From Acidovorax kalamii (lineage in GTDB: Bacteria; Pseudomonadota; Gammaproteobacteria; Burkholderiales; Burkholderiaceae_C): a stretch of 64,000 bases of DNA. The notes beneath the pieces were generated by a model. It did not search any database and had not been told where the DNA came from. It saw nothing but the letters and a program-made list of their open reading frames with translations. The stretch covers positions 124,001 through 188,000 of the forward strand of contig NZ_NOIG01000010.1 of NCBI RefSeq assembly GCF_002245625.1, given 5' to 3'. The translations under genes were made by a program, and so were the position numbers. Below are positions 32,613 to 41,372 of this stretch, piece after piece. Each line of letters begins with the position of its first letter. The stretch's first letter is position 1.

Positions 32613-33286
32613 GGTTTTCTCCGGGCGGTGGGTGGGGGGGTGGTCTTTGTCACGCGCGCAGGCGGCTGGCTGCGCGGGGCGAGTGGCGAGAGCGGTGCAA
32701 AGGGCATGACCGTGGCCAGCGCCACCAGGTAGCGCGCAGGCGTGGCGCCGGGGTTGTGGAACACGATGGGCTGGTTGAGCTGCATTGCCAAGCAGTCGCC
32801 TGCGGCCAGCGGCCAGAGGGTGTCGCCCACGGTCAGTTCCATGCGGCCTTCCAGCAGCCAGACCTGCTGGTGGATCTCGGCGCCGGGCACGGCCGAGTCC
32901 AGGGCCACGCGCTGGCCGGGGGGGAAGACGACTTCTACCAGCTGCAGCGGCGAGGGCGCAGGGGGCGAGAGGCGGCGGCGCACGTAGCCCGAGGCAGGGT
33001 CTTGCCACCGGGGCTGGTCGGCGGCGTGGATGTGGGGGGAGGGGGCTGCGGCACCTTCATGGGCTGCACTGCCATCGGCGCTCTCGTCAAAAAACGAGGC
33101 CAGCGCCACGCCCAGGCCGATGGCCAGCTTGTCGAGCACGGCCGCCGTGGGGCTGCTTTCGCCGCGCTCGATGAGCGAGATGTTGGAGCGGCTCACGCCG
33201 CTGCGTTCGGCCAGGGCGTCGAGCGAGTAGCCCCGGGCGCTGCGCAGTTCGCGCAGGCGCTGGGCGATGTGGTGGTGGATGTCCAT
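32609..33286 (-). CDS. XRE-family regulator with C-terminal cupin domain
   Basis: A 225-residue regulator. Residues 8-62 are an XRE helix-turn-helix (LRSARGYSLDALAERSGVSR then SNISLIERGESSPT). Residues 120-195 are a cupin_2 sensor (VVFPPGQRVALDS, EIHQQVWLLEGRMELTVGD, PLAAGDCLAMQLNQPIVFHN). The family senses small metabolites and controls neighbouring enzymes (the SutR/PuuR-like group). It overlaps the GNAT gene by four bases and probably regulates that operon. Confidence 0.9.
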   Translation of the reverse strand: MDIHHHIAQRLRELRSARGYSLDALAERSGVSRSNISLIERGESSPTAAVLDKLAIGLGVALASFFDESADGSAAHEGAAAPSPHIHAADQPRWQDPASGYVRRRLSPPAPSPLQLVEVVFPPGQRVALDSAVPGAEIHQQVWLLEGRMELTVGDTLWPLAAGDCLAMQLNQPIVFHNPGATPARYLVALATVMPFAPLSPLAPRSQPPARVTKTTPPPTARRKP

Positions 33287-33604
33287 GGCGGCAGTTTAGT
33301 GGAAATGAAATCCATAAAACTGGAAATTTTTGAACTCCACCGGGGTGGCGTGGCGCGATACGGAGTGCCGGTGCGCGCTGCGTTATCGGTGTTTACTATA
33401 TTTTTGATAGCTTACTAGGCAATCCAGTCGGGCGGTAGAGTCCATTTCTCCTTGTAAAAATAGGGTGTGCCCGCTGGCGCGGGCCCGGGTCGATGCTGAT
33501 ACTGTGTGTACTTTGCATTTTTCCTCACCCACACGCCGATCCATTCGGCCCACCCGATGGGCCTGATGGGTTTGATCGCACGAGAACACCGGAGACACCC
33601 CGCC
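33287..33604. other. Intergenic region, no gene seen
   Basis: This gap of about 320 bp between two divergent genes holds promoter-like AT-rich DNA near 33296-33330 (upstream of the XRE-cupin gene) and a TTTTTGATAGCTTACTAG remnant of the TAGCTAT repeat near 33402. No RNA or gene is evident. Confidence 0.5.
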
Positions 33605-34693
33605 ATGACCCTGCCGCTTCACCCCCTGGATGCCGACCTGTTTGCCCGCGCTTTGCCGCTGCTGGACGACGAGTGGCTGACCCGCGACCCCGAACTGGCC
33701 CCCGTGCTGCCCACGGTGCTGGCGCGCAATGTGGGGCAGGATTGGCACAAGGCGGGCACGTTTCGCCACCACCTGGTGGGCGTGACGCGCACGCTCACGG
33801 TGTGGCAGCAGCCGCGCGATGTGCGCCTGCTGGGGCTGCTGCACAGCGTGTATGGCAACGCGTTTGTGGACCTGGTGAAGTTCGACCCTGCCAAGGAGCG
33901 CGCCCGGGTGCGCGAGATTGCGGGCGAGTCGGCCGAGCACCTGGTCTACCTGTTCTGCACCCAGTCGCGCACGCAGTTTGTGCAAAAGGTGCTGGCCCAC
34001 GCGCTGGAGGCCGACGGCAGCCTGGTGCTGCAAAAGGATGGGCAGGACCATGTGCTCACGCCCTACGAGGTGGCGGCCTTCATCATCGTGAGCATGGCCG
34101 ACACCATCGAGCAGTGGTTCAGCTGGCAGGACGATATCTTTTCGCGCTTCCCCGAGGTGCAGCACCGCAACCAGAAGGCGCACTGGGCCGCGTCGCTCTG
34201 GCCCGGGCCCATGCGGCCGTCGGGGCGCATGGTGCACCAGATCAACGGGCTGGCCAAGGCGCTGCAGCACCCGGGGCTGAAGGATGTGCTGCCCATGCCG
34301 CCGGTGTTTGCGCACTGCTCGCAGTACCTGTCTGCCGCCAACGAGGCGGCGGCCACGTCGCTGTACTGGTCGGTCATCCAGCAAGACCAGCCGCTGGTGG
34401 ACCTGGACGTGGCCACCGGTGTGCTGGAAAGCGCCGTGCGCCACAACCCCTGGGTGGGCGAGCCGCAGATGGTGCTGGCCCAGCTGTATCTGTCGGCCGG
34501 CCGCAAGGACGACGCCAAGGCCGCCGCCGAGAGCGCACTGCACCTGTTCTGCGCCTGGGGCAATGCCTGGGACAAGCGCGTGCAGTGGGACGCCTGGGTG
34601 GCCTGGACGCGCATCCTGCTGCAGGGCGCGACGGTGGAGGGCACCTGGCCCGAGCGGCTGGACAAGCTCAATAACGTAGCTCTACGGGGCTGA
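33605..34693 (+). CDS. DUF6817-type (HD-like) protein
   Basis: A 362-residue cytoplasmic protein. Residues 40-190 match, as I recall it, the DUF6817 HD-like domain: HKAGTFRHHLVGVTRTLTVW, LLGLLHSVYGNAFVD, and FIIVSMADTIEQWFSWQDD. The conserved His (HHL, LLH) and Asp (MADT) are placed as in metal-binding HD hydrolases. The C-terminal part is helical, with a TPR-like ALHLFCAWGNAWD stretch. The ATG at 33605 has a GGAGAC site; an upstream in-frame start lacks one. Some members occur near secondary-metabolite genes; no enzymatic role is established. It is a single-gene unit here. Confidence 0.72.
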   Translation: MTLPLHPLDADLFARALPLLDDEWLTRDPELAPVLPTVLARNVGQDWHKAGTFRHHLVGVTRTLTVWQQPRDVRLLGLLHSVYGNAFVDLVKFDPAKERARVREIAGESAEHLVYLFCTQSRTQFVQKVLAHALEADGSLVLQKDGQDHVLTPYEVAAFIIVSMADTIEQWFSWQDDIFSRFPEVQHRNQKAHWAASLWPGPMRPSGRMVHQINGLAKALQHPGLKDVLPMPPVFAHCSQYLSAANEAAATSLYWSVIQQDQPLVDLDVATGVLESAVRHNPWVGEPQMVLAQLYLSAGRKDDAKAAAESALHLFCAWGNAWDKRVQWDAWVAWTRILLQGATVEGTWPERLDKLNNVALRG

Positions 34694-34702
34694 CTTGGAA
34701 CA

Positions 34703-34815
34703 TCCCCCTGAGTGGCTGCGCCACTTCCCCCTTCTCTCGAATCGCTGCGCGATTCCGGAAGGGGGACGCAGCCCTCGCTGCGGGGCGGCCCTTGCTCGGC
34801 TGCCCTCGCCGGGCG
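34703..34815 (+). repeat. CCCCCTGAGT-type interspersed repeat (second copy)
   Basis: It opens ATCCCCCTGAGTGGCTGCGC, continues CCCTTCTCTCG, has an internal ATCGCTGCGCGAT palindrome, GGAAGGGGGACGCAGCC and GGGGCGGCCCTTGC. Shared blocks and order match the copy at 18360-18441 in opposite orientation. It lies between the DUF6817 gene and metQ. Confidence 0.6.
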
Positions 34816-34958
34816 CGCGCCAGTTTCATGAGGTGGGGGCAGGGCACGGGTCTTGTCTTCTTATTCGAATGAGTTGTAATGAAATGAAAAATTAGTTGTT
34901 CCGGTTTTAACGGGAAAACCCTAGGATGCGTTCCATCTCTTTACGAAAGGTTTTCCCT

Positions 34959-35762
34959 GTGAACAACAACAAGCGCCTCCTCCTGCAATCTGCCCTGGCT
35001 TTGGCTGCCGCCGCCGCTTTCTCCACCGGCGCGATCGCCCAGGACAAGCCCCTCAAGATCGGCGTGACGGGCGGCCCCCACGCGCAGATCTTCGAGCAGG
35101 TGAAGAAGGTCGCCGAGAAGGACGGCCTGAAGATCCAGATCGTCGAGTTCAGCGACTACGTGCAGCCCAACGCCGCGCTGTCGGCGGGCGACCTGGACGC
35201 CAACAGCTACCAGCACAAGCCATACCTCGATGCGCAGGTGGCAGACCGTGGCTACAAGCTGGTGTCGGTGGGCTACACCGTCAACTTCCCCATCGGCCTG
35301 TATTCCAAGAAGGTCAAGAAACTGGAAGACCTGAAGGAAGGCGCCAAGTTCGGCATCCCCAACGACCCCACCAACGGCGGCCGCGTGCTGCTGGTGTTGC
35401 AGGACAAGGGCCTGATCAAGCTGCGTGACGGTGCAGGCCTGAAGGCCACGCCGCTCGATGTGGTGAGCAACCCCAAGAAGCTCAAGTTCGTGGAACTCGA
35501 CGCCGCCCAGCTGCCCCGTTCGCTGGACGACCTGGATGCCTCGGCCATCAACACCAACTTTGCGCTGTCGGCGGGTCTGAACCCTGGCAAGGACGCGATT
35601 GCGCAAGAAAACGCCAAGAGCCCCTACGTCAACCTGATCGCCGTGCGCGAAGCCGACAAGGACAAGCCCTGGGTGGCCAAGCTGGTGAAGGCCTACCACT
35701 CGGAAGAAGTGAAGAAGTTCATCCAGACCGAGTTCAAGGGCTCGGTGCTGCCAGGGTTCTGA
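34959..35762 (+). CDS. metQ: Methionine-binding lipoprotein/periplasmic protein of MetNIQ
   Basis: NlpA/MetQ-family binding protein, 267 residues from the GTG at 34959, which has an AAAGG site eight bases upstream; an ATG eleven codons earlier lacks one. The signal peptide ends GAIAQ without a lipobox cysteine, so it is probably free periplasmic. Family blocks are IGVTGGPHAQIFEQVKKVAE, VEFSDYVQPNAALSAGDLDAN then SYQHKPYL, and FGIPNDPTNGGRVLLVLQ, ending INTNFALSAGLNP. Its ATPase and permease, metNI, are at 20161-21893, so the transporter is split by 13 kb. GGTTTT and AAAACC (34903-34920) flank a short loop just upstream and may be regulatory. Confidence 0.95.
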   Translation: MNNNKRLLLQSALALAAAAAFSTGAIAQDKPLKIGVTGGPHAQIFEQVKKVAEKDGLKIQIVEFSDYVQPNAALSAGDLDANSYQHKPYLDAQVADRGYKLVSVGYTVNFPIGLYSKKVKKLEDLKEGAKFGIPNDPTNGGRVLLVLQDKGLIKLRDGAGLKATPLDVVSNPKKLKFVELDAAQLPRSLDDLDASAINTNFALSAGLNPGKDAIAQENAKSPYVNLIAVREADKDKPWVAKLVKAYHSEEVKKFIQTEFKGSVLPGF

Positions 35763-35828
35763 GGCTGGCGGTCGGCGCGCCCTGCAAGGGGGTGCGCTGC
35801 GGTTGGCTGTTGTGCTGCCAACTCCTTC

Positions 35829-35856
35829 TCCCAAGCCCTCCCGCGAGGGCTGGGGA
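35829..35856. terminator. Hairpin downstream of metQ
   Basis: TCCCAAGCCCTC and GAGGGCTGGGGA pair with one mismatch around CCGC. There is no T-run, so it may be a transcript-stabilising hairpin rather than an intrinsic terminator. It resembles the larger repeat at 22022-22124. Confidence 0.5.
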
Positions 35857-35884
35857 AACACAGCATGCGGCAACCGAAATCTGA

Positions 35885-35945
35885 ATGAAATCAGGCCCTT
35901 GCGCCTGTCCATCAAGCGCTGATAGCTATCGTATTGGTAGCGGTC
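35885..35945. repeat. Short TAGCTAT/AGCGCT-type repeat
   Basis: AATCAGGCCCTTGCGCCTGT then CCATCAAGCGCTGATAGCTATC is a well-preserved copy of the interspersed unit, with the CAAGCGCT core and TAGCTAT end. It lies between metQ and the GGDEF-EAL gene. Confidence 0.65.
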
Positions 35946-36051
35946 TCATGTCCCCAGTATCCCAGCGCCCCGCTGGGGAAACAGCGCCCCGGCGCTTGCA
36001 TCCACAATGGAAGGGTAACCTCCGGTAACACCCCGCCCGTCCATCCCCCTC

Positions 36052-38382
36052 ATGCCCTTCGCCGAACGAGCCCTCACAGCGGTCTGGCTGGGCGCAGCCT
36101 TGCTGCTGTTTGGGGCATCGCTCTGGGTGCAGGATGCGTCGCTCAAGCTGTTTCTGGACAACGCCTCCTGGACGCTGGCCTTTGGGCTGTCGGCCTTTTG
36201 GGCCTGGCGGGGCCGGGCGCAGGTACCGCCTGCGCACCGCTTGCTGCACACGGGGCTGTGGCTGGGCACGGTGCTGGTGCTGGCCGGGCAGCTGGTGTGG
36301 AACCTGCAGGTGGCGCTGGACTGGAACCCGTTCCCGGCGCCCGCCGACCTTTTCTTTCTGAGCGTGGGGCCGCTGTGGGCTGCCACGGTGATCCGCGCCA
36401 CGTTTGCGCGGCTTTCCAAAGACCGCGCCTACCCCGCAGCGCTGGACTTTGGCGGCGCTGTTCTGGCGCTGCTGGCTTTCACCCTGGTGATCTACCTGCC
36501 CTCGGGCCAGGACCAGCCGCTGGCTGTGGCCACGGTGCTGTTGCTGTACCCGGCGGTGTACCTGACGGCGGCGGGCGTGACGGCGCTGGCCATGCCCACG
36601 GTGGGTGTGCGTGTCACGCGGGCCCATCTGCTGGTGCTTGCGGGCATGCTGGGCTACGGGCTTAGCTGGATGCAGTGGAACCTGATGCTGCTGCGCGGCG
36701 AAGTGTTGCCGGGCATGTTGTTCAACGCCAGCTTCAGCCTGGCCGCGCTGGCCCTGGGCTGGGGCGCGCGCGGGCTGCGGTTTGAGGTGTCGGACGACCC
36801 GGACTACCGCCTGCGCTGCGACCAGGCCATGAACTACGTGCCCCTGGTGGCTATGGGGCTGGCGGGCGTCACCCTGGTGCGGCTTTTCATCATCACCCCC
36901 GACGGGCGGGAGGGCGTGCAGGCACTCATCCTGGTGTGCTGCCTGCTGGTGCTGCTGCTGGCGGCGCTGCGACAGGCGATTGTGGTGGGCCTGCTCAACC
37001 GCCTGCGCACGGCCGAGGCGGCGGTGCTGCGCAACGAAGAGCGGCTCTACCACGTGGCGCATTTCGACGCCCTCACGGGTCTGCCCAATCGCCGCTACTT
37101 TGAAGACGCGCTGGAGCGCGCCGTGGCCGAGGCCGGGCGGTACGCGCAGACGCCCGACCGCTGCGTGGCGCTGCTGCTGATCGACCTGGACCACTTCAAG
37201 AGCGTGAATGAAACCTACGGCCACCGCGTGGGCGATGCGCTGCTGAGCGAGGTGGCGCAGCGCATTCACCTGCTGCTCGAAGGGCAGGGGCTGGTGTCGC
37301 GGCTGGCCAATGACCAGTTCACGGTGATGCTGCAGCGCCCCGCATCGCGCACCGTGCTGGCGCAGCTGGCGACCACGCTGCTGGAGGGGCTGGCGCGGCC
37401 CTGGGAGCTGTCGGAGGTGGGTGCGCAGTACATGGGTGCCAGCATCGGCATCAGCCTGTTCCCCGACGATGCGGCCGACAGCGTGGAACTGGTGCGGCAC
37501 GCGCATTCGGCCCTGCATGCCACCAAGAGTGCGGGGCGGGGCTCGTACCGCTTCTACATCGAGGAATTCACCCAGGCCACGCGCACCCGGCTGGAGCTGC
37601 GCCGCCGCCTGCACGGCGCGCTGCCAGGCGGCGAGTTCACGCTGGTGTACCAGCCGCAGCTCAACCACCTGCGCCAGACGGTGGGGGCCGAGGCGCTGCT
37701 GCGCTGGTCGGTGGACGGCAAGCCGGTGCCGCCCGACGAGTTCATCCCCCTGGCCGAGGAAAGTGGACTCATCGTGCCCATGGGGCTGTGGGTGTTCGAA
37801 TCCGCCTGCCGCCAGGTGGCGCAGTGGCGCGCCGAGGGCTGGCAGGTGCCGGTGGTGTCGGTCAATGTGTCCACCATCCAGCTGCGCGAGCCGGGGTTTG
37901 CGCAGGCCCTGCTGGGCATTGCGCAGCGCGCCGGGGTGGCGCCCGCCAGCCTGGTGCTGGAGATCACCGAATCACAGCTGCTGGACGAATCGCTCTATGC
38001 CATCGCGCTGGACCTGAAAAACGCCGGGTTTGCGCTGTCTATCGACGACTTTGGCACCGGGCACTCGTCGCTCGTCAAGCTCAAGCGCCTGCCGGTGAGC
38101 GAGCTGAAGATCGACAAGGAGTTTGTGCGCGACATCGTGGTGGACCCGAACGACCGCGAGATCTGCGCCACCGTGAACGCCCTGGCCCGCGCGCTGGGCC
38201 TGGAGGTGGTGGCCGAAGGGGTGGAGACCGAAGCGCAGTGGCAGCTGTTGGTGAAGATGGGTTGCCAGCGGTTTCAGGGCTGGCTGTTTGCGCCTGCCTT
38301 GGCTCCAGAGGATCTTGCGCGGCACTGGCTGCGGCCCGCAGTAGATGACCCGTTGGCGCAGGCTGTCAAAAATGATAGCTAG
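36052..38382 (+). CDS. Membrane GGDEF-EAL protein with degenerate GGDEF (probable c-di-GMP phosphodiesterase)
   Basis: A 776-residue inner-membrane protein. Residues 1-310 hold about nine to ten hydrophobic segments forming an unnamed sensor region. The GGDEF domain (about 335-500) opens HFDALTGLPNRRYF, but its active-site loop reads ANDQF near residue 417 instead of GGDEF, so cyclase activity should be lost. The EAL domain (about 520-765) is complete: AEALLRW near 545, ITESQLLD, IDDFGTGHSSL, ELKIDKEFV, VVAEGVET and QGWLFAPAL. It therefore probably degrades c-di-GMP, with the broken GGDEF perhaps binding GTP as an activator. No ribosome site stands out. It is a single-gene unit. Confidence 0.9.
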   Translation: MPFAERALTAVWLGAALLLFGASLWVQDASLKLFLDNASWTLAFGLSAFWAWRGRAQVPPAHRLLHTGLWLGTVLVLAGQLVWNLQVALDWNPFPAPADLFFLSVGPLWAATVIRATFARLSKDRAYPAALDFGGAVLALLAFTLVIYLPSGQDQPLAVATVLLLYPAVYLTAAGVTALAMPTVGVRVTRAHLLVLAGMLGYGLSWMQWNLMLLRGEVLPGMLFNASFSLAALALGWGARGLRFEVSDDPDYRLRCDQAMNYVPLVAMGLAGVTLVRLFIITPDGREGVQALILVCCLLVLLLAALRQAIVVGLLNRLRTAEAAVLRNEERLYHVAHFDALTGLPNRRYFEDALERAVAEAGRYAQTPDRCVALLLIDLDHFKSVNETYGHRVGDALLSEVAQRIHLLLEGQGLVSRLANDQFTVMLQRPASRTVLAQLATTLLEGLARPWELSEVGAQYMGASIGISLFPDDAADSVELVRHAHSALHATKSAGRGSYRFYIEEFTQATRTRLELRRRLHGALPGGEFTLVYQPQLNHLRQTVGAEALLRWSVDGKPVPPDEFIPLAEESGLIVPMGLWVFESACRQVAQWRAEGWQVPVVSVNVSTIQLREPGFAQALLGIAQRAGVAPASLVLEITESQLLDESLYAIALDLKNAGFALSIDDFGTGHSSLVKLKRLPVSELKIDKEFVRDIVVDPNDREICATVNALARALGLEVVAEGVETEAQWQLLVKMGCQRFQGWLFAPALAPEDLARHWLRPAVDDPLAQAVKNDS

Positions 38383-38420
38383 CAAGGCATGATGGACGGG
38401 CGGTAGGGCCGATTTTTCTT
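38367..38420. repeat. Short TAGCTAG-type repeat
   Basis: TCAAAAATGATAGCTAGCAA then GGCATGATGGACGGGC: a variant of the interspersed unit (GATAGCTAGC with the downstream GATGGAC box also seen near 21945). It overlaps the end of the GGDEF-EAL gene. Confidence 0.55.
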
Positions 38421-38441
38421 TGAATCGTGATCCCCAAAGCG

Positions 38442-38468
38442 CAACACCCGGCACGTGGCCGGGTGTTG
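38442..38468. terminator. Strong hairpin between convergent genes
   Basis: CAACACCCGGC and GCCGGGTGTTG form a perfect 11-bp stem with a five-base loop between the GGDEF-EAL and azoR genes, which converge here. It lacks a strong T-run but should block read-through in both directions. Confidence 0.65.
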
Positions 38469-38500
38469 GATGGGCGGCCGCTGCTGAAGCCACCTGCGGT

Positions 38501-39145
38501 TTATGCCACCTGCGACACGCGCGCCTGGTTGGCGGCCACGCTGGTGTGGCTGTTGATTTCCACATCGGCCGATGCCAGGGCGGCGGCCTTGGCGTCGGGG
38601 CCCATGGCCACGCCTTCGGCGCGCACAAAACGCACGTCGGTGATGCCGAAGAAGCCGAACACCACCTTCAGGTAGCTCTCCTGGTGCTCCATGGCCTGGC
38701 CGCCTTCGCTGGTCGAATACACGCCGCCACGGGTCGAAGCCACGATCACCGTCTTGCCACCGGCCAGGCCCACGGGGCCCTTGTCGGTGTACTTGAAGGT
38801 GCGGCCAGCCTGGGCCAGGCGGTCGATCCAGGCCTTGAGCTGGCTGGGGATGGAGAAGTTGTACAGCGGCGCGCCAATCACGATCACGTCGGAGGCCAGG
38901 AACTGGCTCACCAGGGCTTCGGACAGTGCGTTTTCAGCGCGCTCTGCTTCGGTGGCAGCGGCCTGGCCGGTGCGGAAACCGAGCGACTGGGCCGACAGGT
39001 GCGAGGGCGCCTGCTGGGCCAGGTCCAGGTATTGCACGGTGGTGCCGGGGTGGGCGGCTTGCCAGGCGGCCACGGTGCGGGCCGTCAGTTGGCGGGACAC
39101 GGATTGTTCGCCAGTGATGGCGGAGTCGATGTGAAGCAGTTGCAT
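38501..39145 (-). CDS. azoR: FMN-dependent NADH-azoreductase
   Basis: A flavodoxin-like quinone/azo reductase of 214 residues, the usual AzoR length. Motifs are [20 protein letters not shown] at the N-terminus (FMN phosphate loop), [40 protein letters not shown] and the C-terminal [14 protein letters not shown]. The ATG at 39145 has an AGGAG site. It reduces quinones and azo compounds with NADH. The divergent LysR gene at 39268 is its likely regulator. Confidence 0.94.
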   Translation of the reverse strand: MQLLHIDSAITGEQSVSRQLTARTVAAWQAAHPGTTVQYLDLAQQAPSHLSAQSLGFRTGQAAATEAERAENALSEALVSQFLASDVIVIGAPLYNFSIPSQLKAWIDRLAQAGRTFKYTDKGPVGLAGGKTVIVASTRGGVYSTSEGGQAMEHQESYLKVVFGFFGITDVRFVRAEGVAMGPDAKAAALASADVEINSHTSVAANQARVSQVA

Positions 39146-39242
39146 GAGGAACTCCTGGGGTTCTGTGGATCGGAGCCACAGCGTGTGGCCATGGGATGAA
39201 TTGTGAAGATTCATCAAAATGTTGATAAGGTGGTGAACTTGC

Positions 39243-39258
39243 GATAGATTGTTCTATC
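39243..39258. promoter_or_regulatory. Candidate operator between azoR and its LysR regulator
   Basis: GATAG-N6-CTATC is a perfect inverted repeat in the 120-bp AT-rich divergent region, ten bases before the LysR start and 98 bases from azoR. It could be the regulator's binding site. Confidence 0.5.
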
Positions 39259-39267
39259 AGTAGGACG

Positions 39268-40224
39268 ATGTACTTTATGCAAGACCTCAACGACATGCTC
39301 TATTTCGCCGAAGTGGTGGAGCGCGGCGGCTTTGCTGCAGCGGGCCGTGCGCTGGGCATCCCCAAGTCGCGCCTGTCGCGGCGCGTGTCCGACCTGGAGA
39401 CCCACCTGGGCGTGCGCCTGCTGCAGCGCACCACCCGCAAGCTCTCGCTGACCGAGGTGGGCGAGGCCTACCTGCGCCACTGCCAGGCCATGCGCGAATC
39501 GGCCCAGGCGGCGGCCGACACGGTGGCCCAGGTGCAGACCGTGCCGCGCGGCACCATCCGCGTGAGCTGCCCCGTCACGCTGGCGCAGACCGTGGTGGCC
39601 GAGCTGATCCCGCGGTTTCTGGCGAGTTGCCCCGAGGTGCGCATCGACATGCTGGTGAGCAACCGCGCCGTGAACCTGGTGGAAGAGGGCATCGACGTGG
39701 CGCTGCGCGTGCGCCCCTCGGTAGACGACAGCGGCAGCATGGTCGTCAAGCGGCTCGACCACACCACCCAGATCCTGGTGGCCAGCCCCGAGCTGCTGAT
39801 CCGCCAGGGCACGCCCAAGACGCTGGAAGACTTGGCCCAGCTCGACAGCATTGCCATGTCGGCGCCCGACGGTCGATCAACCTGGAACCTGATTGGCCCG
39901 GGCGGTGTGCACCAGGTGGTGCAGCACACGCCGCGCTACGTTGCCGACGACCTGCTCACGCTCAAGTTCGCCGCCGTGGCGGGCACGGGCGTGTGCTGGA
40001 TGCCCGACTACATGTGCCAGGACGAAATGCGCGAGCGCAAGCTGGTGCGCGTGTTGCCCGACTGGGCACCTGCGCCCGCCATCGTGCATGCGGTGTTCCC
40101 GTCGCGCCGGGGACTGTCGCCTGCGGTGCGGCGGTTTCTGGATTTTCTGGGTGAGGCCATGCCGGGGCGCAGCAGCCTGAGCACGCGCCAGGCACTGCAA
40201 GGGATGGACGGCGCCGATATCTGA
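39268..40224 (+). CDS. LysR-family transcriptional regulator
   Basis: A 318-residue LysR regulator. The helix-turn-helix is FAEVVERGGFAAAGRALGIP then KSRLSRRVSDLE; the effector domain opens GTIRVSCPVTLAQTVV and contains MLVSNRAVNLVEEGIDVALR. It is divergent from azoR. In other proteobacteria LysR genes beside azoR or related quinone reductases answer quinone or thiol stress, which is a reasonable guess here. Two in-frame ATG codons (39268, 39277) are possible starts. Confidence 0.87.
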   Translation: MYFMQDLNDMLYFAEVVERGGFAAAGRALGIPKSRLSRRVSDLETHLGVRLLQRTTRKLSLTEVGEAYLRHCQAMRESAQAAADTVAQVQTVPRGTIRVSCPVTLAQTVVAELIPRFLASCPEVRIDMLVSNRAVNLVEEGIDVALRVRPSVDDSGSMVVKRLDHTTQILVASPELLIRQGTPKTLEDLAQLDSIAMSAPDGRSTWNLIGPGGVHQVVQHTPRYVADDLLTLKFAAVAGTGVCWMPDYMCQDEMRERKLVRVLPDWAPAPAIVHAVFPSRRGLSPAVRRFLDFLGEAMPGRSSLSTRQALQGMDGADI

Positions 40225-40442
40225 CGGGGCAATTCGGTGCACCCGGGGGCACCTTGTGAGGTGCTTGGCAAGCGGTCGCCACAAAGACCGTGTGCCCCCG
40301 TGGGACGGCGCCCGCCGCGCGCATTTTTGGCCCCACAATGCAACGAATTGCAACTGTTTGGGCTGCCTTCCTTCCTGCACCACAGCGCACCTGGGCGTCA
40401 CTGGGTGTGGCGCTGCGCGGAACGGCCCGGAACTGGGCCTTT

Positions 40443-41312
40443 GTGACCGCTTCTCACTCCATCGACCAAGACATCCGGCAAGCCCGCGCGCATCCCGCCG
40501 TGCGCGCCATCGTGATCCCGCCATGCCCCGAGTCGCTGCGGCGCCTGCAGCAGATCATGGCCGAGCCCGAGCTGGACGCTGCAGCATTGGAGCAGTTGGC
40601 CGCCTCGGACGTAGCCCTGGCCGCCGCCGTGATGCGGCTGGCCAACAGCCCGCTCTATGGCCTGGCCCAGCCGGTGCAGACGGTGGGCATGGCGCTCACC
40701 GTGCTGGGGCTGCGCCCTGCGGTGGAGCTGATGTCTGCCTTCATCACGCGCAACGCGCTGCAGGTGCGCTCGCCGCTGCTCGACCATTTCTGGGAAAGCT
40801 CGCAGCGCCGCGCCATTGCCTGCGAGCACATCGGTCACCAGCTCTACAGCTTTGACCCCGGCCTGGGCTACAGCTTTGGCCTGTTCTGCCATGTGGGCAT
40901 GCCCGTGCTGGTGAAGGCCGTGCGTGGCTATGCTGGCACCGTGACCGAGGCCCTGGCCCGCAAGGACCGCACCTTCACCCAGACCGAAAACGCCAGCCAC
41001 CGCACCGACCATGCCGTGATGGGCGCCATTGTGGCGCGCACCTGGCACCTGCCGGGCGACGTGGCCCAGGCCATCTGGCTGCACCACGACTTTGTGTGCC
41101 TGGACGACGAGCGTTTCGACCCCACCGTGCGCCACCTGGTGGCCCTGGGCCTGCTGGCCGAGTTTCTGGTCAACCAGCACGACGGCCTGGCGCCCACGCG
41201 CGAGTGGAACCAGCACGGCCAGGCCTGCATGGACCACCTGCATGTGACGCAGGACGAGCTGGACCACTGGATCGATGCGCTGCACCCGGCGTTTGAGGCT
41301 GTGCGGTTCTGA
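40443..41312 (+). CDS. HDOD-domain protein
   Basis: A 289-residue cytoplasmic protein whose HDOD domain spans most of its length: IPPCPESLRRLQQIMAEPEL, DVALAAAVMRLANSPLYG, VQTVGMALTVLGLRPAVELM and FWESSQRRAIACEHIG. HDOD proteins are inactive HD relatives used as scaffolds in signalling, often for c-di-GMP or stress pathways. The start is uncertain: a GTG at 40443 places the protein just ahead of the domain, while the frame is open to 40290 with residues that do not look conserved. Three c-di-GMP-type proteins lie within 16 kb, a loose contextual link. Confidence 0.82.
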   Translation: MTASHSIDQDIRQARAHPAVRAIVIPPCPESLRRLQQIMAEPELDAAALEQLAASDVALAAAVMRLANSPLYGLAQPVQTVGMALTVLGLRPAVELMSAFITRNALQVRSPLLDHFWESSQRRAIACEHIGHQLYSFDPGLGYSFGLFCHVGMPVLVKAVRGYAGTVTEALARKDRTFTQTENASHRTDHAVMGAIVARTWHLPGDVAQAIWLHHDFVCLDDERFDPTVRHLVALGLLAEFLVNQHDGLAPTREWNQHGQACMDHLHVTQDELDHWIDALHPAFEAVRF

Positions 41313-41372
41313 TCCCGGTGCGCGGCTGATGCATTGGAAGACCCCTTCGGGCTGAGCCCGTTTACACCACTC

